Shown: one piece after another, positions 15,873 to 25,357 of the stretch
How positions within the stretch are numbered: position 1 is the first letter of the stretch
Layout: each line of letters starts with the position of its first letter
Assembly: GCA_035531535.1 (NCBI GenBank)
Contig: DATKSV010000027.1
Coordinates: 1 to 64,000, forward strand
Source of the DNA: AG-12 sp035531535
Lineage (GTDB): Bacteria > Chloroflexota > Dormibacteria > Aeolococcales > Bog-877
Reading direction: 5' to 3'
DNA: 64,000 nt
Translations under genes and position numbers: made by a program
Notes under the pieces: generated by a model
Seen by the model: the letters and a program-made list of their open reading frames with translations, nothing else
Databases searched by the model: none
What the model was told of the DNA's origin: nothing

Positions 15873-17489
15873 ATGCGCCTGACCGCTTCTCCGCTTCCAT
15901 TCGGTCCCTCGTTCGAAGAGGAGTTGGAACTTCTGGTCGGCACTCTGCCCGCGCCCCTGCGGGACGCTGTCCACGCCCTGCCCGAGGACGCGGGCGATCT
16001 GATCGAAATCGTGCTCGACTTGGGACGCGAGCCCGAGGCACGCTTTGAAGGCCGAGAGATTCTCCTGGGGCACACCTCGGTGACGATGGACGACATCGCC
16101 GGAGTAGCGGCTCGGGTCGGGGCCTTCGGTGGAGACAACCGGGCCGGGATCGCCCGCACCCTCCATCGGATCTCCGCCATCCGCAACCGCTCCGGCGAGA
16201 TTATCGGCCTCACCTGCCGGGTGGGGAGGGCGGTCACCGGTCGGGTGGAGATCATCCGCGACATCGTGGTCAGCGGCCAGAGCCTGCTGCTGCTGGGCAA
16301 GCCGGGCGTGGGCAAGACCACCATGCTGCGAGAGGTGGCGCGCATCCTGGCGGACGAGAGTCGCAAGCGCGTGATGATCGTCGACACCAGCAACGAGATC
16401 GCCGGTGACGGCGACATCCCTCATCCCGGAATCGGAAGGGCTCGCCGCATGCAGGTTGCCCGGCCCGAGCTTCAACACGGGGTGATGATCGAGGCGGTGG
16501 AGAACCACATGCCCGAGGTCATCGTCATCGACGAGATCGGCACCGAGCTGGAGGCGGCGGCGGCGCGCACCATCGCCGAAAGGGGCGTCCAACTGGTCGC
16601 CACCGCCCATGGCAATACTCTCGACAACCTGCTGGTCAACCCCACGCTGAACGATCTGCTGGGAGGGATCCAGACCGTCACCCTCTCCGATGAGGAGGCC
16701 CGTCGGAGGGGCACCCAGAAGTCAGTGTTGGAGCGCAAGGCTCCCCCCACCTTTGACGCCCTGGTGGAGATCGTCGACCGCCACCGGGTGACGGTGCACA
16801 TGCCCCTGGCAGACGTGGTCGACGACGCCCTCCGGGGACGCCCGCACCCAGCCCAGCTGCGCGAGATGAGCGGCGGCAAGGGCCTCACCACCAGGCTGGT
16901 CGAGCCGACTCCGTTCGACGATCGCGGCTCCCGAGAGCTGTTCGGGCTGGAGCCTCCGGCGGGCAAGGGACGCCGCCCCACGTCACTGGCCGAGTTGGTC
17001 AACGGCCACAGCAGCGCGGGCACCGTGTCGGACACGTCCGTCTTTCCCTATGGGGTGTCCCGCGTCTACCTGGAGCAAGCGGTCAGGGAGCTCAAGCTGC
17101 CGGTCCGCATCCAGCATCACGTCGATGACGCTGACATGGTCCTGACCCTGAAGAACTACTACCGGCGCCAGGATTCGCCGCTGCGGGCGGCGGAGGCGGA
17201 GGGCATTCCGATCTCGGTTCTGCGCAGCAACACGGTGGCTCAGATCCGGGCCTTTTTGAGCCAGCTCTACAACCTCGAGCAGGTCGACCCCACCGACGCC
17301 GCGCTCCGCGAGGCGAGGGACGGGATCGAGCGGGCCCGCGGCGGCACCGCGGTCGAGCTCTCGCCGCAGAACGCCTATGTGCGACGCCTCCAGCATCAGC
17401 TGGTGGAGGAGCATGACCTGATCGCCCGCAGCACCGGCAAGGAGCCTCGGCGGCGGCTGCGGATCTACCCGGGCAGCCAGGCGTCCTGA
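15873..17489 (+). CDS. R3H domain and AAA ATPase protein (SpoIIIAA-like)
   Basis: A 538-residue cytosolic ATPase. Residues ~140-150 hold the Walker A motif GKPGVGKTT, and VIVIDEIG is Walker B. The ATPase part resembles SpoIIIAA/secretion-type ATPases. The C-terminus, SPQNAYVRRLQHQLVEEH...GKEPRRRLRIYP, is an R3H domain (Arg-x3-His) that binds single-stranded nucleic acid. Proteins with this architecture are conserved in Cyanobacteria, Chloroflexota and relatives, but their function is not established; a role in single-stranded DNA/RNA handling is suspected. It is followed 61 nt later by tmk. The linker around residues 330-400 is variable and charged. Confidence 0.88.
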   Translation: MRLTASPLPFGPSFEEELELLVGTLPAPLRDAVHALPEDAGDLIEIVLDLGREPEARFEGREILLGHTSVTMDDIAGVAARVGAFGGDNRAGIARTLHRISAIRNRSGEIIGLTCRVGRAVTGRVEIIRDIVVSGQSLLLLGKPGVGKTTMLREVARILADESRKRVMIVDTSNEIAGDGDIPHPGIGRARRMQVARPELQHGVMIEAVENHMPEVIVIDEIGTELEAAAARTIAERGVQLVATAHGNTLDNLLVNPTLNDLLGGIQTVTLSDEEARRRGTQKSVLERKAPPTFDALVEIVDRHRVTVHMPLADVVDDALRGRPHPAQLREMSGGKGLTTRLVEPTPFDDRGSRELFGLEPPAGKGRRPTSLAELVNGHSSAGTVSDTSVFPYGVSRVYLEQAVRELKLPVRIQHHVDDADMVLTLKNYYRRQDSPLRAAEAEGIPISVLRSNTVAQIRAFLSQLYNLEQVDPTDAALREARDGIERARGGTAVELSPQNAYVRRLQHQLVEEHDLIARSTGKEPRRRLRIYPGSQAS

Positions 17490-17550
17490 GCACTGCGGCT
17501 CCGCGGCAGCCCGTGCCAGGATCACCGCTCACCGATTTGGAGGCGGCCAT

Positions 17551-18198
17551 GTGACGGATTCTGACAGCGGCTTCTTCATCACAGTGGAGGGCCTTGACGG
17601 CTCGGGCAAGACCACCCAGGCCGGCCTGCTGGCCGAGGCCCTCAGCAAGGAGGGTCACGTGGTGAAGGTGGTCCGCGACCCTGGCACCACGGTCCTAGGT
17701 GAGCGGTTGCGGGAGTTGCTCTTGGAGCCAACCAGCGGCTGGGTGCTGGAGGGATGGGCGGAGGCCGCCCTCTTCCTGGCAGCCAGGGTCCAGCTGGCTC
17801 ACGAGGTGATCTATCCAGCCCTGGCCCGCGGTGAACTGGTGGTCTCAGACCGCTACCTGGACTCCAACCTGGTCTACCAGGGGGCCCGGGGGGTGCCCTG
17901 GGAGGGAATCATGGCTATGCACCGGGTCTGTCAGGTGGAACGCCTCCCCGACCTCACCCTGATCTTGGACATGCCGGTGTCCACGGCCAGGGGTAGGCGT
18001 GCCAGCGATTCGCCGCCCGACCGGTTGGAATCCGAGTCCAACCAGTACCATGAACGGGTCCGGGCCGGATATCAAGCGGTGGCTCGAACCTTCCCAGCCC
18101 GCGCGGTCCTGCTTCAGGCCGATCAGCGCCCGGGAGACCTAGCGATGGAATGTCAGCGAGTGGCCCGGGAGCGCCTCGCCGCAAGGAGATCGGATTGA
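17551..18198 (+). CDS. tmk: Thymidylate kinase
   Basis: Phosphorylates dTMP to dTDP with ATP, an essential step in dTTP supply. Starting with GTG, the 215-residue protein has the P-loop GLDGSGKTT near residue 15, the DRY-type motif VSDRYLDSNLVYQGA, and the LID region containing RGRRASD. It is preceded by the R3H/AAA gene and its last codons overlap the start of a cyclic-di-AMP receptor-like gene, a pairing (tmk with a PII-like receptor) also known from Firmicutes. Confidence 0.95.
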   Translation: MTDSDSGFFITVEGLDGSGKTTQAGLLAEALSKEGHVVKVVRDPGTTVLGERLRELLLEPTSGWVLEGWAEAALFLAARVQLAHEVIYPALARGELVVSDRYLDSNLVYQGARGVPWEGIMAMHRVCQVERLPDLTLILDMPVSTARGRRASDSPPDRLESESNQYHERVRAGYQAVARTFPARAVLLQADQRPGDLAMECQRVARERLAARRSD

Positions 18199-18518
18199 AA
18201 TTGGTGCTGGCGATCGTCCACGAGCAGGACGCGGCACGGGGCATCGAAGCCCTGGGAGCCCAGGGCTTCGGAGTGACCCGGCTCGCCAGTGAGGGCGGCT
18301 TTCTGGAGCGGCGCAACTCGCTGCTACTTTTGGCGCTCGATGACAGCCTGGTGGACGACGCGATCGGGGTGCTGCGCGCGGTCTGCCGCCCCCGCCACGA
18401 GCAGCTATCCGCCAACCGCGGCAAGACATCGGGGCCCGAAGCGGACGCCGAGGTGGAGGTGGAAATCGGTAGGGCCACGGTCTTCGTGCTGGAACTGGGC
18501 AGGGTGGAGCGCATCTAG
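18195..18518 (+). CDS. darA: PII-like cyclic-di-AMP receptor protein
   Basis: A 107-residue protein of the DarA/PstA (DUF970) family, which forms PII-like trimers that bind cyclic di-AMP. The signature runs KLVLAIVHEQDA, GIEALGAQGFGVTRLAS and GGFLERRNSLLLLALDD, followed by the third strand region. The TTG at 18195 overlaps the tmk stop and has AAGGAG in front, which fixes the start. The family is known from Firmicutes next to tmk; here the same pairing appears in a high-GC genome. The output of the receptor is not known. No cyclic-di-AMP synthase or phosphodiesterase is visible in the window. Confidence 0.85.
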   Translation: MKLVLAIVHEQDAARGIEALGAQGFGVTRLASEGGFLERRNSLLLLALDDSLVDDAIGVLRAVCRPRHEQLSANRGKTSGPEADAEVEVEIGRATVFVLELGRVERI

Positions 18519-18555
18519 GGCCGGTTGCGAAAGGACCTGGGCGATTTAGCAGCGG

Positions 18556-18760
18556 CTATTCGAGCCGGGCAGGGCCCCGCTGCCAACTTCCTCCTGACCC
18601 AGGCTGACTTTCGCGGCCGCTGTCGGCCCCATAAGGACCATGCTCTCGACCGGCCAGGGGCGTGGACCGCACCGCCATCCGCGCCAGATTCTTGGCGGCG
18701 TTGATACCGCGGTCGTGCTCGATCCCCCCCTCCGGGCAGCGCCACCGCGGCAAGCCGTTG
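18556..18760 (-). pseudogene. TnpB C-terminal fragment (IS200/IS605 or IS607 type)
   Basis: The minus strand reads RWRCPEGGIEHDRGINAAKN with the following LARM, the end of the TnpB zinc-ribbon and third RuvC segment (usually CxxCG...HDRDINAAxN). The first zinc-ribbon cysteine pair is broken (CPEG instead of CPDC), a neighbouring frame carries the expected tail, and the upstream part of the gene is missing. It is a relic of a second transposon, oriented opposite to the IS607-type element that begins about 500 bp further right. Confidence 0.6.
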
Positions 18761-19049
18761 CTCGGGTGGTGGATGGGCTGTTTGCGGCTGATCGCGCCCC
18801 CGGGTGGCGCTGGGCTAGGGCGACCCCAGGCTTGGCAGCGGTGAAGTGGCCTGCGCGGGTCCATCTGCGCCCAGGCGGTTGGGAGCACCTGGCCAGCTGG
18901 CTGCGGAGCCCGGTCAATGGAAACAGATGAACTCGGTTGGCTAGGCAACTGGGGCCGGACCCCTGGCTCCGCCTCGGCGCCAGGCAAGTGGTTCGTAAGC
19001 TGTTCACCGATGGCATGCCATAGGCGTACAAACGGATGATTGTAGTGGT

Positions 19050-20725
19050 GGGCTAGGGAGGTGAAGATCAGTGACTGGGCACGCCAGCAGCACATTCACC
19101 CCCCGCACCGCCCAGAGGTGGTTCGAGGCCGGCACCCTGCCGGTCTCAGCTCGCCGTCTGCCTTCCGGCACCATCTTTGTGGAGGAGACGTCCCCGCCAG
19201 CCGGCAAGGTGGCGCTGTACGCCCGGGTTGCGTCGCATGACCAGCGCTCTGACCTGGAGCGGCAGTTGGGCCGGCTGGTCGAATGGGCTGCCGGCCACGA
19301 CCTGGTCCGGGACATGACCGAGGTGCTCACCAGCCTTGGCGCCCGGCTGTACGGGCGGCGTTCCGCCCACACCAGAGCCCACCGGGCGCTGCGCTGTGCG
19401 GAGCAGCCGGTGGAGGCCAGATGATGGCCGCGGTCCGCCAGGCGTTGCGCTTCGCCCTTGATCCCAACAGCCAGCAGCGCCGCTGCCTGGCCCGCCACGC
19501 CGGAGCAGCGCGCTTCGCCTATAAACTGGGGGCTGGAGCGGGAGAAGGCCGCCCTCGACGCCCTCCAGGCGGGTGACAGCACTGTCCCTATGCCCACCGC
19601 GATGGGACAGCACAAGGAGTGGAAAAGCTGGAGTTCCCTGGTGGAAAGAGGTTTCTAAGTGCGTCGCGCAGGAGGCCTTCCGGGACCTGGAGCGGGGGAT
19701 GCGGGCGCTCTGGGAGAGCCGGGCCGGGAAGCGGCCCGGACCCAAGGTCCACTTCCCGCGATTCAAGAAGAAGGGCCGATGCCGGGACAGCTTCCGGCTC
19801 ACCGGATCCATCCACCTCCACCCCTCCTGCGTGACCCTGCCCAGGATCGGCACGGTCCGCACCCTGGAGGACGCCAGCAAGTGGGTGGAGCGGATGGCCC
19901 AGGGCTGTGTCCGGGTCACCTCCGCCACCGTCAGCCGGGAGGCTGACCGTTGGTTCGTATCCCTGGCCGTCGAGGTGGAGCGGGCCATCCCCGCTCACCC
20001 AGCCGCCGGGGACACCCTCGGGGTGGACCTTGGCGTACTCTCTCTGGCCACCCTCTCGGACAAGACTGTGATCCCCCAGGGCCAAAGGCGCTGCGCCGGG
20101 GTCTGCGCCAGCTCCGCCGCCTCTCTCGGTCCCACTCCCGCAAGACCCGCGGCTCGCGCAATCGGGCCAGGGCCGCTCGCCGGCTGGCCCGCCACCACGC
20201 CAAGGTCGCCCACCTCCGCCGTGACCATCTCCACAAGCTGACCACCCGCCTGGCCAAGACCCACGGCCGGATCGTGGTGGGAGACCTGAATGTCAAGGGC
20301 ATGCTGGGCAACCACAAGCTGGCCCGAGCGCTCTCCGACTCCGGGTTCGGGGGGTTCCGCCGCCAGCTCAGCTACAGGTGCCAGTGGTACGGCTCCGAGC
20401 TGGTGGTCGCAGACCGCTTCTTCCCCAGCTCTAAGAGATGCTCTGGGTGCGGGACGGTCAAGGCGGAGCTGTCGCTCTCGGAGAGGACCTACCGCTGCCA
20501 GAGCTGTGGCCTGGTCCTGGACCGAGACCTCAACGCCGCGATCAACCTCGCCGGGTGGGCCCACCCGGCCGTCACCGCCAGTGCGGCGGAGACGTTAACT
20601 GCCTGGGGAGCCGACCGTAAGACCGGGCCTCACCCGGCAGGTGGCCGTGAAGCAGGAACCGGGATCGCCCCGGAGCCCACCGGCTCGATCGGTGGTCCTC
20701 AGACCCGTGGCGCAGTTGTCAGAGT
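19050..20725 (+). mobile_element. Degraded IS607-type insertion (tnpA plus tnpB)
   Basis: A serine-recombinase tnpA remnant overlaps a tnpB remnant (ATGATG at 19421), the standard IS607 layout. TnpA has an internal deletion and a Ser-to-Ala change at the catalytic position; TnpB has three frameshifts and a lost catalytic Glu. The element cannot move on its own. IS607 elements lack terminal inverted repeats, so the ends are approximate. The right end, about 20600-20725, is where the TnpB guide RNA would lie. Confidence 0.75.
19071..19424 (+). pseudogene. tnpA: IS607-type serine recombinase TnpA, internally deleted
   Basis: The GTG start follows GGGAGGTGAAG. The first ~40 residues (FTPRTAQRWFEAGTLPVSAR) are the MerR-like helix-turn-helix of IS607 TnpA. 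The catalytic domain starts ALYARVASHDQRSDLERQ: family members normally have Ser as the fourth residue of ARVSS, but here it is Ala (GCG), so the nucleophile is lost. The sequence then jumps from EWAAGH to DLVRDMTEVLTSLGARLYG, deleting roughly 90 residues of the recombinase core. The C-terminal RARLYGRR-type helix is kept. Confidence 0.75.
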
Positions 20726-20729
20726 TTGA
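19421..20729 (+). pseudogene. tnpB: TnpB RNA-guided nuclease, frameshifted and catalytically dead
   Basis: TnpB is the transposon-encoded RuvC nuclease related to Cas12. Four frames must be joined: MMAAVRQALRFALDPNSQQR..., then NWGLEREKAALDALQ, then WWKEVSKCVAQEAFRDLE through GVDLGVLSLATLSD (RuvC-I Asp), then the part from KALRRGLRQLRRLSR to the end. Frameshifts lie near 19525, 19620 and 20090. RuvC-II normally reads VEDLN; here it is IVVGDLNVKGM, so the catalytic Glu is Gly. The zinc ribbon (CSGCG, CQSCG) and RuvC-III DRDLNAAINL are kept. Confidence 0.75.
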
Positions 20730-20809
20730 GGACCGGTCCCAGACGCGCCTTATACTGCCGCTGGATCCTGGCTGGTTAGTCGGGATTCGGTTAGCGAAGG
20801 GAGTATCCG

Positions 20810-21769
20810 GTGGGAGTTGCCGCCACCGACACGGTGCGCCGACTGGCCGACGCGGTCAGCACAGTGATTGTTGGGAATCGCCGCCAGATCGACCTGTGCA
20901 CCATCGCCTGGTTGGTGGGTGGCCATGTGCTCATCGAGGATGTCCCGGGGGTCGGCAAGACCATGCTGGCCAAGGCTCTCGCCAGGGCCACCGGCTGCCA
21001 CTTCGACCGGGTCCAATTCACCCCCGACCTGCTGCCCGGTGACATCACTGGGGCCAACATCTATCACCCAACCCAGGGTGTCTTCGAGTTCCGACAGGGC
21101 CCGGTCTTCACTCAGATCCTGCTCGCTGACGAGATCAATCGGGCGACTCCCAAGACCCAGTCGGCATTGCTGGAGGCGATGGAGGAACGCCAGGTGACGG
21201 TCGACGGCACAACCCATCCGCTCCCGGATCCGTTTGTGGTGCTGGCGACCCAGAACCCGATCGAATACCAGGGCACCTTCGCTCTCCCCGAGGCCCAGGT
21301 AGACCGCTTCCTGATGCGAGTGTCCTTGGGCTATGCGGATCTCGCCGGCGAGCTCGAGATCCTCGACCGATTCGGGGTCTCCTCTCCCCTCGACGAACTG
21401 CTGCCGGTCACCCGTCCAGAGGACTTCCCGGACCTCCGCCAGGCGGTCGCCGCCGTGCACGTCGATCCCGAACTGAAGGAGTATCTGGTGCGGATCGTGC
21501 AACGCACCCGCAGCCATCCCGACCTCGCCTTGGGAGCGAGCGCAAGGGCCAGCCTCGGCCTGCTGCGAGCCAGCCAGGCCCGGGCTCTGATGGAAAACCG
21601 CCAGTACGTGACCCCGGGGGACATCAAGGAGCTCGCCTCGCCGGTGCTCCTACACCGCTTGGTCCTGCGTGCCAATGCGGAACTCCGCGGCGCCACTGGA
21701 GAGGCCATCTTGGAAGAAGTTCTTGATACCGAGGCAGTGCCGGTGGGCGGCCGCCGGGCGGCCGGCTGA
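20810..21769 (+). CDS. MoxR-family AAA+ ATPase
   Basis: About 319 residues from a GTG start. Walker A reads DVPGVGKTMLAKAL and Walker B/sensor I LLADEINRA and ATQNPIEYQGTFALPEAQ, the MoxR signature. Such ATPases act as chaperones that assemble or activate protein complexes, commonly with a DUF58 (von Willebrand A-like) protein, exactly as here: the next genes are DUF58 and a transglutaminase membrane protein. A TATACT at 20751-20756 with TTGAGG 19 nt upstream is a possible promoter. Confidence 0.92.
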   Translation: MGVAATDTVRRLADAVSTVIVGNRRQIDLCTIAWLVGGHVLIEDVPGVGKTMLAKALARATGCHFDRVQFTPDLLPGDITGANIYHPTQGVFEFRQGPVFTQILLADEINRATPKTQSALLEAMEERQVTVDGTTHPLPDPFVVLATQNPIEYQGTFALPEAQVDRFLMRVSLGYADLAGELEILDRFGVSSPLDELLPVTRPEDFPDLRQAVAAVHVDPELKEYLVRIVQRTRSHPDLALGASARASLGLLRASQARALMENRQYVTPGDIKELASPVLLHRLVLRANAELRGATGEAILEEVLDTEAVPVGGRRAAG

Positions 21770-21802
21770 GCCGGGCGCGCTCGAGTCGGGGCAGAGACGA
21801 AG

Positions 21803-22999
21803 ATGCTGCGGGCATCCCTGCTGGCGGTGGTGGTGGTCACCGGCTTCTTCGCCTACATCAACGGCGTCGAGTTGGCCTTCGTGGTGGTCTACGCGGCGGT
21901 CTTGGTCGGTCTGCTGGCACTCCTCTGGAGCTGGGCCACCGCGCGCCAACTCAGATTCACCCGCCAGGCCCCCGGGGGCATCCAGATGGTGGGGGAGACA
22001 TTCGCCCAGCGTTTCACGTTGGGCAACGGCTCCCGGCTGCCAATATCCCTGCTGGAGGTGAGGGACCTGGCGGGGTTCCCAGGCCATCAGGGTTCTTGCG
22101 GCCTGTCCCTCAACGCCCGGCAGACGATTAGCTGGGAGAGTGAGGTTAGGCTCTTGGCCAGGGGACGCTATGACCTGGGTCCCACCGAGGTGCGCCTGGC
22201 CGACCCCTTCGGGCTCTTCCCGCGCACCGTGCGGTTCGCTGCCCAGGGCACGGTGGTGGTCTACCCCGCCGTGTATCCAATGCCAGACCTGGCCTTCAGC
22301 GGCGCTCACGCCGGCCTCGACAGCGACTGGGGTGGACGGCCTCGTGATCTACCCCCGAGTGCGTCCGGCATCCGTGAGCACGATCCCTCCGACGGCATCA
22401 GCCGCATTCACTGGATCTCGACCGCTCGCAAGGGCCGCCTAATGAGCCGCACCTTCGACGCCGAGGAGGGCGCCGACCTCCTGGTGGTGCTGGACCTGCG
22501 CCGCGGCCTCCATCACGGCACCGCCCCGGAGAGCTCCCTGGAGTACGCCGTCACGATGGCGGCGTCCGTGGCCCATAGCGCCCTGCGCCACGGACGGGCT
22601 GTCGCCCTGCTGGCGACCGACCGCTTCCTCCTCAACATCCCCGCCAGCCGCGGTGAGCCGCAGCGGGAGTTGATCATGGAGACCCTGGCCCTGGCTCAAG
22701 CCGATGGCCAGGCGAAGCTGGCCGAGGTACTGCCTCGCCACCTTCAGGCCTGGCGGTCGCGGGGCAATGTGGTGCTGATCACTTCAGACCCCTCCGGCGA
22801 GTGGGTGGAGGCGATCGCCGCCGCCTCCCAGCCCGGACGGCGCGCGGTAGCCGTCTTCGTCGACGCGAGCAGCTTCGCTCCCCAGCCTGGGACTCTCCGG
22901 ATCCCGGCCCAATGGCGGCTGATCCTGGACATCTGGATGGTCCGGCAGGGGGACGACCTCGCTCGCCTGGACCCGATCGTGGGGCGCGCCGTTGTCTGA
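21803..22999 (+). CDS. DUF58 domain membrane protein
   Basis: About 398 residues. Two hydrophobic helices near the N-terminus (LLAVVVVTGFFAYI and VVYAAVLVGLLALLWSW) anchor it, then a beta-rich middle (RLADPFGLFPRTVRF) leads to the DUF58 core SGIREHDPSDGISRIHWIST with the metal-site-like ADLLVVLDLRRG (vWA fold). DUF58 proteins work with MoxR ATPases, and the gene order MoxR-DUF58-transglutaminase is widely conserved. The cargo of this system is unknown. Its stop codon overlaps the next start. Confidence 0.88.
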   Translation: MLRASLLAVVVVTGFFAYINGVELAFVVVYAAVLVGLLALLWSWATARQLRFTRQAPGGIQMVGETFAQRFTLGNGSRLPISLLEVRDLAGFPGHQGSCGLSLNARQTISWESEVRLLARGRYDLGPTEVRLADPFGLFPRTVRFAAQGTVVVYPAVYPMPDLAFSGAHAGLDSDWGGRPRDLPPSASGIREHDPSDGISRIHWISTARKGRLMSRTFDAEEGADLLVVLDLRRGLHHGTAPESSLEYAVTMAASVAHSALRHGRAVALLATDRFLLNIPASRGEPQRELIMETLALAQADGQAKLAEVLPRHLQAWRSRGNVVLITSDPSGEWVEAIAAASQPGRRAVAVFVDASSFAPQPGTLRIPAQWRLILDIWMVRQGDDLARLDPIVGRAVV

Positions 23000-25340
23000 G
23001 CTGGAATTGGCCCTCCTGATCCTGCTCACGCTGGGGTCGGCGGTGGCCGTCCTGCGGCCGCCATCTCAGCCATCGACCAGGGCCCGCGTCTGGAGCCCGG
23101 CACCGATGGCGACCGTGGGTCTGGCCACATTGCTGGGGCTGGCCTGTGCCGGTGTGATCGGGGTCACGTTGCTGGGTCCCCTGGGATGGGTGGGCTGCCT
23201 GGCCGGGTCGGCTGGCGTCCTGATGGCGGCGGCCTCGGCTCGCGCCTTGCCCGGGCGGTGGTCGGGGCTAGCGGCCCTGGTGGCCGGCGGTCTGGTGGTT
23301 GCCGCGCTCCTCAGCGGCCAGGTGGCGGCAGCGCCAGTGGGCCTCAATCCGATCGTGGTCCTGGGTCGGGAACTGCGGGGGACCAACCAGAATTTCTCCC
23401 AGCCCCTGGCGTTGCTGATCGTCTGCTGGGCCAACGGCGCCTGGGTGGGCTGGTGGGCAATCCGCGAACGGGCGGCCGCGGTCGCCTCCGGTGCCCCCAT
23501 GGTCCTGCTCATCGCCGACTTGGTCAACGTCCCCCCGGCGGTGCAGGGGGCACCCCTTTGGGCGGTCCTGGGAGCGGTGGTCTCGGGGTTGGCGCTGGTG
23601 GGCTGGACCCACCAGGAGACCCGCCTCTCCCGCTGGGCGCGTCAGGGAGTGCCCGTGGTCGGCATCGGTCCCGGCGGCAGCCTAGCGCTGGTGGTCGCCT
23701 GCGCGACCGGCCTGAGCGCCCTCGCCTTCATCATCCCACCCCTCAGCCGCGACAACATCAGCCAGCGGTTCTTCCACTCCGGCCCCCCGGTCCCGCCGAC
23801 CGTCCTTCAGAGTGAGCGGGTCGCGACGGTATCGGGTTACTCCACGGCGGTTGTCCCCGGCGGCCCCATCCGTCAGGTGGAGACCCCTGTCCTCAGCTAC
23901 ACGACATCCGCTCCGGGCGGCACCGTCTATCTCCAGGGGGCGGTTCTGACCAGGTTCAGCAACGGCAACTGGTACCAGCAGGCAACGTCCCCGCAGAGCC
24001 TCGGGCCAGGCCAGTTCCTCCCCTACAGCGAGCAACCCGACCAGGGCACCGTGGCGATCGCCGCCGGGCGCCGGGAGGTTTCGCTCCGGGTCACCTACAT
24101 CAACTCGGGGGCCCAGGCGGTCGCCGACCTGCTCTATCCCGGCAGCCCACTGCAGACGCCCCAGGACCGGGGCCGTTACGTCGCCAACGGAGAGCTGAGC
24201 GGGCACCAGCTGCTGACGGTGGCCACAGTGGTGCCCAGGTCAGGTGTCTCGGCCGTGCTGCCGTCTTCCGAAAGCCTCACCACCTACGGCAGCATCTCGA
24301 CCGCCACCCCGGCGGAGCTGGAGGCCGCCGGCACCAACTACCCTGCCTGGGTCGAGGCCGACACCTCGCTGCCGCCCGGGGGCAGCTTCCTGGCCGAGAA
24401 CCAGCTGGCCGCGGACGCGGTGGCGATGGCGGGGGCGACCACCAACCCCTACCTGATGGCCGTGAACATTCAGAATGCCCTGAGGTCGAACGAGATCTAC
24501 ACCCTGAACCCACCCAAGGCGCCGGCCGGGGTGTGGCCCATCGTCTACTTCCTTGACCAGTCGCACCGGGGTTACTGCCAGTACTTCGCCTCCGCAATGG
24601 GAGCGATGCTGCGCACCCTGGGCATCCCGTCTCGGCTGGTCACGGGATTCGGCCCCGGGCAGGAGGGGACACTTCCCAACGGGCAATTGCTGATCACTCA
24701 AGCCGACGCCCACACCTGGGTGCAGGTCTACTTCCCCGGTTACGGCTGGGCCAACTTCGAGCCGACTCCTGACGGCTTCTACCAGCCGACCGGCGCCGTC
24801 GCCAGCACGACGCCCAACCCAGCCCCGCCCGCCCACCTGCGGTCTCACCCGGGGGTGCGCTCGGTGGCTCCTTCAGGCAGGGCGCCAGGGGTGCTGCGGC
24901 TGCCTAGGAACCCGGGTCTGGGCTGGGTCCCGGCGCTACTGGTGGTGGCGCTGGTCCTGGCCATCGCAATCGGCTACGCCTGGACCCGGCGGGCGCGCAC
25001 CCCAACCCAGATCCGCCTCCGTCTGGAGCTGCCGGTCCGGCTCAGCGGGGGCGGCGACCCCCATGCCCTGACCGTGCCCGAACTGGCGCTGATCTGCGCT
25101 CAGCTGGCCGCCCGGCCGCGGGATCTGGGCCTGGGCCAAGCCTTCGCGCGTCTGGGGGCGGAGGTCGACCGGGTCGCCTTCGGACCGGGCGACTCGGGCC
25201 GCCCTTCGGACCTGGCCGGGGAATGGCGACTGGTGCGGGACGGTTATCCTCGGTTGCTGTGGCGCGGCTGGCGGACGGGGCGCCGCCGACCTGCCAAGCA
25301 GCCGCTTTCGGCCGAGCGAGTCACGCTGGTCAGAATCTGA
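22992..25340 (+). CDS. Transglutaminase-domain membrane protein (TgpA-like)
   Basis: A 782-residue integral membrane protein from a TTG start that overlaps the DUF58 stop by 8 nt. The N-terminal third is a series of hydrophobic helices; the extracytoplasmic middle contains the transglutaminase-like core with catalytic Cys in HRGYCQYFASAMGAMLRTLG, His in DAHTWVQVYF and the following Asp region; a last helix (WVPALLVVALVLAIAIGYAW) leads to a cytosolic tail. TgpA-type proteins are thought to remodel or cleave envelope peptides/proteins. With MoxR and DUF58 it forms a three-gene unit. Confidence 0.85.
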   Translation: MSELELALLILLTLGSAVAVLRPPSQPSTRARVWSPAPMATVGLATLLGLACAGVIGVTLLGPLGWVGCLAGSAGVLMAAASARALPGRWSGLAALVAGGLVVAALLSGQVAAAPVGLNPIVVLGRELRGTNQNFSQPLALLIVCWANGAWVGWWAIRERAAAVASGAPMVLLIADLVNVPPAVQGAPLWAVLGAVVSGLALVGWTHQETRLSRWARQGVPVVGIGPGGSLALVVACATGLSALAFIIPPLSRDNISQRFFHSGPPVPPTVLQSERVATVSGYSTAVVPGGPIRQVETPVLSYTTSAPGGTVYLQGAVLTRFSNGNWYQQATSPQSLGPGQFLPYSEQPDQGTVAIAAGRREVSLRVTYINSGAQAVADLLYPGSPLQTPQDRGRYVANGELSGHQLLTVATVVPRSGVSAVLPSSESLTTYGSISTATPAELEAAGTNYPAWVEADTSLPPGGSFLAENQLAADAVAMAGATTNPYLMAVNIQNALRSNEIYTLNPPKAPAGVWPIVYFLDQSHRGYCQYFASAMGAMLRTLGIPSRLVTGFGPGQEGTLPNGQLLITQADAHTWVQVYFPGYGWANFEPTPDGFYQPTGAVASTTPNPAPPAHLRSHPGVRSVAPSGRAPGVLRLPRNPGLGWVPALLVVALVLAIAIGYAWTRRARTPTQIRLRLELPVRLSGGGDPHALTVPELALICAQLAARPRDLGLGQAFARLGAEVDRVAFGPGDSGRPSDLAGEWRLVRDGYPRLLWRGWRTGRRRPAKQPLSAERVTLVRI

Positions 25341-25357
25341 TGAGCCAAGGAGATTGA

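Noticed and set aside
19421..20729. TnpB relic as a domesticated RNA-guided regulator
   Set aside because: Three frameshifts break the protein, so a retained guided binding function is unlikely without resequencing.
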